Source of the DNA: Chitinophagaceae bacterium
Lineage (GTDB): Bacteria > Bacteroidota > Bacteroidia > Chitinophagales > Chitinophagaceae
Length of the DNA: 5,386 bases
NCBI GenBank assembly: GCA_019747455.1
Contig: JAIEQT010000217.1
Coordinates: 1 to 5,386 of the forward strand
Direction: 5' to 3'
The position numbers were made by a program, and so were the translations under genes. Shown piece after piece: positions 1-5,384 of this stretch; the stretch's first letter is position 1, and each line of letters starts with the position of its first letter. The notes under the pieces are model-generated. The model made no database searches. It saw only the letters and a list, made by a program, of their open reading frames with translations, and was not told where the DNA came from.

Positions 1-582
1 GATATCGCTAATCCAACCACGGCCATCATTGGCGCGGAAGGCAAGAGTTATCAACTAAAAATTTAATGGAACGGCAACACTTATACCGGTAATACCAGTA
101 TCCCTCGATTGGTTAAAAAAATAGACTCTTTGCAATGGAAAAAAGTACCTAATCGTCCGGTTACAGATAGTTTTGTGGTATTGATGGCTACTGTAACGGA
201 TCCGCCGGGATTGGGGAATTATATCCGCTATTTCACAAAAGTAAACAGGCAACAGTATTATCCGGGTTATAATAGTGTTTTTGACGATGCGATTATTGAT
301 GGTAAAACATATACCGTAAATGTGGATAGGGGTGTAGATAAAAATCAGCCGCTAGAAACGGATAGTTATGGTTTTTTTAAGCGAGGCGATACGATAACAG
401 TGAAGTTCAGTAATATTGATAAAGCCAGTTTTGATTTTTGGCGAACCTGGGAGTTTAGTTATCAATCTAATGGCAATCCTTTTTCTTCTCCAGGTGTTGT
501 TATTGGTAATATTACTAATGGTGCGCTAGGATCTTTTTGCGGCTATTCCTCTCAGTTTAAAACAATCATTATTCCTAAATAA
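1..582 (+). pseudogene. DUF4249-like lipoprotein, 3' part, with in-frame stop
   Basis: Frame 1 is open from the window edge, stops at TAA 64-66, then stays open in the same frame to TAA 580-582. Reading through gives about 192 residues. The part before the stop (PTTAIIGAEGKSYQLKI) and after it (WNGNTYTGNTSIP, then IDSLQWKK) join as one continuous stretch of the kind seen in the middle of DUF4249 proteins. The C-terminal part (FWRTWEFSYQ, NPFSSPGVVIGNI, GALGSFCGYSS) fits the conserved family end, where a Gly-rich 'GxLGxxxGY' strand follows an 'NPFxSP' motif. DUF4249 proteins are usually secreted lipoproteins encoded beside TonB-dependent receptors in Bacteroidota, and their function is unknown. 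The N-terminus and any lipobox lie outside the window. A TTG at 109 could be taken as a start but falls mid-domain, so I reject it. One substitution in a Gln, Lys or Glu codon explains the stop. Whether it is real or a sequencing error cannot be told here. Confidence 0.75.
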
Positions 583-592
583 GGATTTCCAC

Positions 593-658
593 ATGGCTGT
601 GTACAAACCCTATAAATTAGCTGCTGTGAATCATTTTGACGTTATTTTTACCGACTAA
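593..658 (+). CDS. Possible 21-residue small ORF before trxB
   Basis: ATG 593 opens 21 codons ending at TAA 656-658, nine bases before the trxB start. The peptide begins MAVYKPYKLAAV and ends FDVIFTD. It has no signal peptide, membrane segment or recognisable motif. The only positive sign is an AAGGA at 581-585 placed seven bases before the ATG, which is a good Shine-Dalgarno by general bacterial standards. Bacteroidota rely little on such sites, and an ORF this short arises easily by chance. It could be a small protein, a leader read before trxB, a decayed gene end, or nothing. I do not recognise it. Confidence 0.2.
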   Translation: MAVYKPYKLAAVNHFDVIFTD

Positions 659-667
659 AGTTTTTGT

Positions 668-1615
668 ATGAGTGATACTACAATTGAAAAAGTGCATGTA
701 TTAATTATAGGTTCGGGGCCTGCAGGCTATACGGCTGCTATTTATGCGGCGAGGGCTAATATGAAGCCGGTATTGTATCAGGGGATACAGCCAGGCGGAC
801 AATTAACCATTACAACAGAAGTTGAAAATTATCCCGGTTATCCCGATGGTATTCAAGGTCCGGAAATGATGGTACACTTTGAGAAGCAAGCAGCCAGGAT
901 GGGTGCTGATATCCGATACGGATTGGCTACTAAAGTAGATTTTAGTACTAAACCTTTGAAAGTATGGATTGATGAAGAGAAGGAAATTCATGCGGATTCG
1001 GTTATTATTTCTACCGGGGCTTCCGCAAAATGGTTGGGCTTAGAAAGTGAACAGCGATTAAATGGTTTTGGTGTAAGTGCTTGTGCTGTGTGTGATGGGT
1101 TTTTCTTCAAAGGAAAAGAAGTAGCTATTGTAGGTGCGGGAGATACGGCTGCCGAAGAAGCTTTATACTTATCTAAACTATGTACTACGGTTCATATGTT
1201 TATACGGAAAGATAAAATGCGTGCCAGTAAAGTAATGCAAGAACGTGTTTTGAATGCGCCCAATATTAAAGTGTATTGGAATACCGAAACAGATGAAATT
1301 TTAGGAGAACAAAAAGTAAGTGGGGTGCGCATAAAAAATGTAGTGGATGGTACTACACAAGAAATTCCGATAAGTGGATTTTTTGTAGCGATCGGTCACC
1401 AACCGAATAGTGATATTTTTAAAGGCTTTATCGATATGGATGAAACAGGCTATATCCTTACACAGCCGGGTACTACCAAAACAAATATTGAAGGTGTTTT
1501 TGCTGCCGGAGATGTGCAGGATAAAAATTACAGACAAGCCGTAACAGCAGCCGGAAGTGGTTGTATGGCGGCCCTAGATGCGGAAAGGTATTTAACCGCG
1601 AAAGGGTTGGGTTAG
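668..1615 (+). CDS. trxB: Thioredoxin reductase (NADPH, FAD-dependent)
   Basis: This cytoplasmic flavoenzyme passes electrons from NADPH through FAD and a redox-active disulfide to oxidised thioredoxin. It has 315 residues, the usual length for the low-molecular-weight bacterial type. The N-terminal FAD Rossmann motif GSGPAG is at residues 15-20, and PGGQLTITTEVENYPG at 42-57. The active-site CAVC is at 139-142 with the following Asp 143. The NADPH-binding motif GAGDTAAEEA is at 156-165, and the C-terminal FAD motif VFAAGDVQD at 277-285 is followed by RQAVTAAGSG. The NADPH-phosphate loop reads FIRKDKMRAS (178-187) in place of the E. coli HRRDxFRA. Arg180, Lys181 and Arg185 keep the basic positions, and as I recall this variant is common in the phylum. 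The ATG at 668 lies just before the conserved strand, and no clear ribosome binding site precedes it. The gene is intact, with nothing odd in its sequence. Confidence 0.97.
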   Translation: MSDTTIEKVHVLIIGSGPAGYTAAIYAARANMKPVLYQGIQPGGQLTITTEVENYPGYPDGIQGPEMMVHFEKQAARMGADIRYGLATKVDFSTKPLKVWIDEEKEIHADSVIISTGASAKWLGLESEQRLNGFGVSACAVCDGFFFKGKEVAIVGAGDTAAEEALYLSKLCTTVHMFIRKDKMRASKVMQERVLNAPNIKVYWNTETDEILGEQKVSGVRIKNVVDGTTQEIPISGFFVAIGHQPNSDIFKGFIDMDETGYILTQPGTTKTNIEGVFAAGDVQDKNYRQAVTAAGSGCMAALDAERYLTAKGLG

Positions 1616-1623
1616 GGATTAGA

Positions 1624-1670
1624 AATCTTCAATCTTCAATCTTCAATCTTCAATCTTCAATCTTCAATCT
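1624..1670 (+). repeat. Heptanucleotide tandem repeat (AATCTTC)6.7
   Basis: Six exact, uninterrupted copies of AATCTTC (1624-1665) are followed by a partial AATCT (1666-1670). The array starts nine bases after the trxB stop and lies wholly in the trxB-folB gap. The perfect identity of the units implies recent expansion or ongoing slippage. It lies upstream of the folB start, so copy-number change would alter leader length rather than a protein. Confidence 0.97.
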
Positions 1671-1681
1671 GTAACATTTCT

Positions 1682-1709
1682 CCTATACCCTATAACCCAT
1701 AACCTATTT
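1682..1709 (+). repeat. Degenerate 7-bp-period array, CCTATAA-like
   Basis: Four consecutive 7-bp units can be read: CCTATAC, CCTATAA, CCCATAA and CCTATTT. Each differs from the consensus CCTATAA by zero to two bases. The array begins 11 bases after the AATCTTC array and has the same period but an unrelated unit. Its last base is the first base of the proposed TTG start of folB. It may be an older, diverged array. A chance run of similar heptamers is less likely but possible. Confidence 0.6.
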
Positions 1710-2064
1710 TGAAAATAATTCTAAACGATCTTCGCTTTTTTGGCTATCATGGTTTGTATGATACAGAGAAAAAACGGGTACTTATTTTACAGTTACTGTA
1801 ATGGCAACCTATTCTGTTGATAAACCTATTCTTCAAATGGAAGATACGGTTAACTATGCAGAAATATTTTCGTTGGTAAAAGCCGAGATGGATATGGCTA
1901 CGCCATTATTAGAAACCCTTGCACAAAGAATAGCTACCCATATTTTGGCACGGTTTTCTCTTTTAGAAACAGTGAATATTACCATTGCAAAAGAATCGCC
2001 GCCTATTCCTTATTTTAATGGAACCAGTGTGGGTATTGAGTGGGAGCAAAAAAGAGTGCCATGA
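1709..2064 (+). pseudogene. folB: Dihydroneopterin aldolase, frameshifted
   Basis: FolB converts 7,8-dihydroneopterin to 6-hydroxymethyl-dihydropterin and glycolaldehyde in folate synthesis. A TTG at 1709 opens the family N-terminus (KIILNDLRFFGYHGLYDTEKK), but this frame ends at TAA 1799-1801. The rest of the protein continues in the -1 frame: TGTYFTVTVMATYSVDKP, then EDTVNYAEIF, LLETLAQRIA and KESPPIP. Adding one A to the A6 run at 1769-1774 restores a single protein of 118 residues, the normal family length. In that protein the residues matching the active site of known enzymes are all present: Glu20, Tyr50, Glu69 and Lys95. The ATG at 1801 is therefore internal, not the true start. TTG is the best start because TAA 1700-1702 closes the frame just upstream. 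The intact catalytic residues point to a very recent lesion or a base-call error in the homopolymer. The end overlaps the next gene by ATGA. Confidence 0.85.
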
Positions 2065-2819
2065 AAAAAATATTTTTGATTTGTGCCATCACAATTTTAT
2101 ATGCGTTAGCTGCTAATGCACAGGAGCTACCTATTTTATTTAAAGAGGCTGAAAATTTAGAACGTCAGTTAAAGGAACCCGAGGCCCTCGAGAAATACAA
2201 ACAGATATTGTTATTGGAATCGGCTAATGTAAAAGCGCTGGTAAAGGCTGCGGAATTGAATGCGAATATAGGAGGGAGGGAGAAGGATAAAGCTTCCAAA
2301 AAATTATACTATGAATCTTCTTTAGCTTATGCCAAAAGAGCGTTACAAACTGATGGTGCCAGCGCGGATGCTTGCTATGCTATGGCTTTGGCGAATGGAA
2401 AACTAACAGATGTAGAAACTGAAAATAAGAAAATCGTAGCGTATGTAAAAGAGGTAAAGCTATATGCAGATAAGGCAATATCACTCAATCCAAATCATGC
2501 CCGGGCGAATTATACATTGGGTAAATGGCACTATGAAATGGTTACCTTATCCGGACTAAAAAAAGCGGCTGTTAAATTATTTTATGGTGGATTACCTGAA
2601 GGGGATATTGATAAGGCCATTTTGTATATGGAAAAATGTAAATCGGCAGAGCCTTATTTTGCGCCTAATTATTTAGATCTGGCTAAGGCTTATAAAGAAG
2701 CAGGCAGGCCCTCACAAGCTATCGATATATTAACTAAATTGGTTAAGTTGCCAACACGAAGTACCGAAGACATAGCCATAAAAGCAGAGGGGGCACAACT
2801 CTTACAATCACTACAATAA
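2061..2819 (+). CDS. Exported TPR-repeat protein of unknown role
   Basis: The protein has 252 residues. It starts MKKIFLICAITILYALAANAQ, a typical Sec signal peptide with probable cleavage after ANA (residue 20); no lipobox is visible, so a periplasmic location is likely. The mature part is nearly all helical, with TPR-like units at about 22-70 (EALEKYKQILLLES), 88-120 (AYAKRALQTDGASADACYAM), 134-170 (ADKAISLNPNHARANYTLGK) and 190-235 (ILYMEKCKSAEPYFAPNYLD, then AYKEAGRPSQAIDIL). The insert between the last two, with WHYEMVTLSGLKKAAVKLFY, resembles the layout of RMDN/RMD-1-like TPR proteins, a weak similarity seen by eye. TPRs usually bind other proteins, and no partner can be named. I chose ATG 2061 because it gives the signal peptide and the ATGA overlap with folB. 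GTG 2040 would put MGAKKSA before the signal. It is probably co-expressed with folB and the following ACBP gene, seven bases on. Confidence 0.85.
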   Translation: MKKIFLICAITILYALAANAQELPILFKEAENLERQLKEPEALEKYKQILLLESANVKALVKAAELNANIGGREKDKASKKLYYESSLAYAKRALQTDGASADACYAMALANGKLTDVETENKKIVAYVKEVKLYADKAISLNPNHARANYTLGKWHYEMVTLSGLKKAAVKLFYGGLPEGDIDKAILYMEKCKSAEPYFAPNYLDLAKAYKEAGRPSQAIDILTKLVKLPTRSTEDIAIKAEGAQLLQSLQ

Positions 2820-2826
2820 ATACATC

Positions 2827-3084
2827 ATGGAATTAAACAATTTATTTGAGCAGGCAGTAGCCAATAGCAAAACACTTTCTGAGAAGCCTGATAACGACAC
2901 CTTACTAAAGTTGTATGCTTTGTTTAAACAAGCTACGGAAGGAGATAATACCGGAGAGGGGCCTGCGAATGCTTTTGATTTTGTTGCTAAGTTCAAGCAC
3001 GAGGCATGGGCTAAATTGGCCGGTACAACAAAAGAAGCTGCTATGCAGGCTTATATTGATTTAGTTACCAAATTAAAGGGCTAG
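2827..3084 (+). CDS. Acyl-CoA-binding protein (ACBP family)
   Basis: This is a small cytosolic protein of 85 residues that binds medium- and long-chain acyl-CoA esters and buffers or carries them. It is a single four-helix ACBP domain of standard length. The family signature LYALFKQATEGD is at residues 29-40, and FKHEAWAKLAGTTKEAAMQAYI at 56-77. Aligned by eye with bovine ACBP, the ligand residues Tyr28, Lys32, Lys54 and Tyr73 correspond to Tyr30, Lys34, Lys57 and Tyr76, all conserved. The usual Trp55 is His58. ATG 2827 is seven bases after the TPR gene stop, so the two are likely one transcript. Its TAG stop lies within a CTAG shared with the stop of the converging MATE gene. ACBP is typical of eukaryotes but is also found in several bacterial groups, Bacteroidota among them, so this alone is not a sign of recent transfer. 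Confidence 0.93.
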   Translation: MELNNLFEQAVANSKTLSEKPDNDTLLKLYALFKQATEGDNTGEGPANAFDFVAKFKHEAWAKLAGTTKEAAMQAYIDLVTKLKG

Positions 3085-3095
3085 ATCTTTAATTT
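3070..3095. terminator. Palindrome over both stop codons, likely bidirectional terminator
   Basis: AAATTAAAG (3070-3078) and CTTTAATTT (3087-3095) are perfect inverted arms of 9 bp around GGCTAGAT. The central CTAG (3081-3084) supplies the TAG stop of the ACBP gene on one strand and of the MATE gene on the other. On the + strand the right arm runs into a further T and then CTCC. The stem is AT-rich and so only moderately stable, and the T tract is part of the arm. It is the only dyad at this convergent junction, which has no intergenic space. Confidence 0.45.
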
Positions 3096-4439
3096 TCTCC
3101 AACGCATACTACGCATATACCAGTAAGAAGGAACAAACATGGTAATCCAGTATAACCATTCACTTAACCAGCCGATGGCAATGGATAGGTTAAGATGTTC
3201 TAGTGTAATGTACACATACAGTAGGTATACGATGATCGTTGCGATTTCTGTATAGAGATTCATTTTGGAATTTCCGGTACCGGTAACTGCGTTTACCCAG
3301 ATCGTGCCAAAACTCATGAGTAGCATGGCAATAGAAACGATGCGTAATACGGGAAGGGCGGCTTCTATAAACTCCGGACCTTGTGCATAGATGCTCAAAA
3401 ATAATTCGGGAAATATATTGATGAGTATTAAACTTATGAATGCTACTTGTAAGCTTAATTTCATGATTCTGTTGATGAGGGGAATTACTTCGGCGTGGCG
3501 GTTTTGTCCGATTACGTTGCTCACCATCGTATTTGTAGTGGCAGCAAAACCCCAGGTAAAGCAACCAAAGAATCCGAAGAGATTTCTCATAGTGTTGGAA
3601 ACGGCGAGCGCCAGCGAGCCGTGGTGTTCAATCAGAATATAAAAATATTCCCAACTTATTATACTGATAGCATACTGTAAAATAATAGGGTATGCCTGTA
3701 CCAGAATAAGCCTGGTGGTATCTTTACTTTTCCCGGCCTTGCGTAATAGTTGCAAGCGATCTGCTATACCGTTATACCGGATAACTAAAAATACAATAAC
3801 TAGTCCGGATATTTCTGCAAGAATAGATGCATATGAGGCACCGTTAAAACCTAATGCGGGAAAGCCTAGTTTACCGTAAATCAGGGCATAATCCATAATA
3901 ATGTTCACGAAGGTTTCAGTAGCCGTTCCTATCACTAAATACTTGCTGTTATTGGTGCCCACTAGTAAGGCATTACGCATCTGGTATACATACAAAAAGG
4001 GTAAGCCCAGTATCCTGATCCGTAGAAATTGTATAGCCATATCAATGCCTTTGCTATCGTGCAAAGACCATCTCAGGATAATCGGTGCCAAAAACCAGGT
4101 GATAAGAATACCTCCGATAGAAAAAAATAATGATAGCCTTACCCCGTGCCTGAATAAGCCGTTTATTTCATCTGTTCTATTCTCACCTGCACGCCGTGCA
4201 ATAAGGGCTTGGAGCGCATTATTGAGTCCATTGCCGATAACCGCAAAAATGAGATAATAAACCCCGGTAATACCGGCTATAGCCAACTCTGCTTGCCCTA
4301 ATCTACCTAAGAAAATATTATTCGTGATGAAATTGAGCTGGGGTACAAATAAGGCAGCCGCTATAGGCAACGCTATTTTTAGAATTTGCCTATTCCCCGT
4401 TTCAAGTTGTAAGTTAACTGTGGTTGCCCCGCTACTCAT
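3081..4439 (-). CDS. MATE-family multidrug/solute antiporter
   Basis: This inner-membrane transporter has 452 residues, the normal MATE length, with a hydrophobic pattern consistent with 12 membrane helices in two six-helix halves. MATE proteins export cationic drugs, metabolites or other solutes in exchange for Na+ or H+. Helix 1 (about 19-41) carries Pro25 and Gln34 and is followed by NNIFLGRLG (40-48), the family's 'D/NxxxxGxLG' segment. ALIARRAGENR (78-88) matches the loop after helix 2. Asn179, Asp183 and GFPALGFNGAS (192-202) form the conserved end of helix 5 and the next loop. GTNNSKY (161-167) and the later GTGNSKM are the paired half-repeat 'GxGxxK/R' motifs. Substrate and coupling ion cannot be read from sequence. 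It starts at ATG 4439, with about 18 residues before the first helix. It is transcribed away from the DUF3822 gene and towards ACBP, sharing stop bases with the latter. Confidence 0.92.
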   Translation of the reverse strand: MSSGATTVNLQLETGNRQILKIALPIAAALFVPQLNFITNNIFLGRLGQAELAIAGITGVYYLIFAVIGNGLNNALQALIARRAGENRTDEINGLFRHGVRLSLFFSIGGILITWFLAPIILRWSLHDSKGIDMAIQFLRIRILGLPFLYVYQMRNALLVGTNNSKYLVIGTATETFVNIIMDYALIYGKLGFPALGFNGASYASILAEISGLVIVFLVIRYNGIADRLQLLRKAGKSKDTTRLILVQAYPIILQYAISIISWEYFYILIEHHGSLALAVSNTMRNLFGFFGCFTWGFAATTNTMVSNVIGQNRHAEVIPLINRIMKLSLQVAFISLILINIFPELFLSIYAQGPEFIEAALPVLRIVSIAMLLMSFGTIWVNAVTGTGNSKMNLYTEIATIIVYLLYVYITLEHLNLSIAIGWLSEWLYWITMFVPSYWYMRSMRWRKLKI

Positions 4440-4440
4440 A

Positions 4441-4454
4441 ATCTTTGTAAAGAT
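4441..4454. promoter_or_regulatory. 14-nt dyad next to the MATE start, candidate operator
   Basis: ATCTTT (4441-4446) and AAAGAT (4449-4454) are perfect 6-bp inverted arms around GT. The dyad begins two bases upstream of the MATE start codon and overlaps the proposed -7 element of that gene, a position where a bound repressor would block transcription. Its short arms and AT-rich make-up mean chance is a real alternative. No regulator gene is in the window. Confidence 0.3.
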
Positions 4455-4477
4455 AGGTAAACACGCTTCGTATCAAA
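4448..4477 (-). promoter_or_regulatory. Candidate Bacteroidota-type promoter for the MATE gene
   Basis: Read on the - strand, TTTG (4477-4474), an 18-base spacer and TATCTTTA (4455-4448) fit the phylum's TTTG / TAnnTTTG promoter pattern with one mismatch in the last base of the -7 element. The spacer is within the usual range. The weak point is that transcription would begin only a few bases before ATG 4439, giving an almost leaderless message. Confidence 0.3.
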
Positions 4478-4508
4478 TATGCACTTTACTTTGTATTTTT
4501 AAAAAATA

Positions 4509-4523
4509 TTCAGCAAGGCTGAA
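4509..4523. promoter_or_regulatory. Perfect 6-bp hairpin ahead of the DUF3822 gene
   Basis: TTCAGC (4509-4514), loop AAG, GCTGAA (4518-4523) form a perfect stem-loop ending 21 bases before ATG 4545. Read on the - strand it is followed by TATTTTTT, so it looks like a small intrinsic terminator for transcripts running antisense out of the DUF3822 gene towards the MATE promoter. Read on the + strand it would be a hairpin in the DUF3822 leader. The stem is short and either use is unproven. Confidence 0.35.
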
Positions 4524-4544
4524 CAACCAAAACGAATCAAAGGC

Positions 4545-5384
4545 ATGGCCAGAAAAAAGATTGGTTTATATAACGAGGATATTTCTGTTACACCGGAACA
4601 TCATTTATATATTGAGATTTCTGAGGAGGAAATGGTATTGCTTTCAAAGTCCGGTAATGCGCAAATTGAGGCTTTCGAATTATTTAGTTTAGATAAAAGC
4701 AGTGTTGACGATTGGAATGATATTTTTTATGAAGTTAAGTCAGCTTCTCGTTTCTTGAATAGTGGTTTCCGACAGGTAAATGTTTTTTTTAATGTTGACG
4801 AAAGTATTTTGATACCTGAAAAATTGTTAACGGCAACTTCTGCTGAAGACTATTTAAATCTTATTTACGGTGAATCTATCAGGCATGAAGTGAGATATGA
4901 GAAGTTATTAGCCACAAAGGTTTTTATCAATGCCTATCGCATCCGCAAATCTATTATTGAATTACTGAATCGCCAGTTTGTTATTTTTCAATGCGCGCAT
5001 ACTTATTCAAACATATTGAATGATGTTATGCGCCGCCCCCGCATTGACGATCGATTCCTGAAAATACAAGTGTACACACATCATTTTGTGGTAGCTTTTT
5101 GGAAAGATGAACGGTTACAACTGATCCATTCTTACCGGTATCACTCGGTAGAAGATATGTTGTATTATTTACTACGAATCAGTTCTCAATTCAGTGTTGA
5201 ACCTGCGGAATGTGTTATTGAGTTAAGTGGCATGTTAGATCATTCTTCAGTTATGTTTGCGCAGATAAAAAATGTGTTCCCGAATATTCAGTTAGACAAT
5301 ATGCAAGCAGTGGGTGTATTCAAAGCTGCCCTGGAAGAATATCCCGCCCACTATTTTACGCCTTTCTATAAGCTTACGGTATGA
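4545..5384 (+). CDS. DUF3822 family protein
   Basis: This is a protein of 279 residues whose size and sequence style match the DUF3822 family of Bacteroidota. Its biochemical function is not known to me. It has no signal peptide or membrane helix, so it should be cytoplasmic. It begins with a beta-rich stretch (LYIEISEEEMVLLSK, about 21-35). A central charged and helical part follows, then RFLKIQVYTHHFVVAFWKDE (about 169-188), a repeat-like second beta region, and finally a C-terminus ending HYFTPFYKLTV. The two beta regions, each followed by helices, would suit a duplicated fold of the actin/ASKHA kind, but that is a guess. AAAGG sits only one base before ATG 4545, too close to be a normal ribosome binding site. 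The stop overlaps ATGA with the next gene, so the two are probably translationally coupled. In related genomes I recall this family often lying directly before rsmD. Confidence 0.85.
   Translation: MARKKIGLYNEDISVTPEHHLYIEISEEEMVLLSKSGNAQIEAFELFSLDKSSVDDWNDIFYEVKSASRFLNSGFRQVNVFFNVDESILIPEKLLTATSAEDYLNLIYGESIRHEVRYEKLLATKVFINAYRIRKSIIELLNRQFVIFQCAHTYSNILNDVMRRPRIDDRFLKIQVYTHHFVVAFWKDERLQLIHSYRYHSVEDMLYYLLRISSQFSVEPAECVIELSGMLDHSSVMFAQIKNVFPNIQLDNMQAVGVFKAALEEYPAHYFTPFYKLTV

Noticed and set aside
109..582. A separate gene starting at TTG 109
   Set aside because: The frame continues upstream through a single stop with matching DUF4249 sequence, and TTG 109 lies mid-domain with no start signals.
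1624..1709. A CRISPR array in the trxB-folB gap
   Set aside because: The units are 7 bp and directly abutting, with no spacers and no cas genes nearby. They are simple tandem repeats.
1769..1775. AAAAAAC as a programmed -1 frameshift site in folB
   Set aside because: The heptamer is in the wrong phase relative to the N-terminal frame for tandem slippage, and no downstream hairpin stands out. A one-base deletion or read error is simpler.
1801..2064. An 87-codon ORF starting at ATG 1801 as a complete gene
   Set aside because: Its sequence begins in the middle of the FolB fold, and the missing N-terminal strand with the catalytic Glu lies just upstream in another frame, so it is the 3' part of a broken folB.
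3190..4257. Several ORFs of 83-124 codons overlapping the MATE gene on both strands
   Set aside because: They lie inside a well-supported MATE coding sequence, show no family features, and have the residue make-up expected of out-of-frame shadows.
4486..4493. TTACTTTG as the -7 element of a DUF3822 promoter
   Set aside because: It has one mismatch to TAnnTTTG, and I find no TTG or TTTG at the right distance upstream, so it does not meet the standard for a feature.
4324..4692. A 122-codon + strand ORF spanning the MATE start, the divergent gap and the DUF3822 start
   Set aside because: It overlaps two genes with clear family matches and crosses their intergenic signals. Its translation shows no domain.
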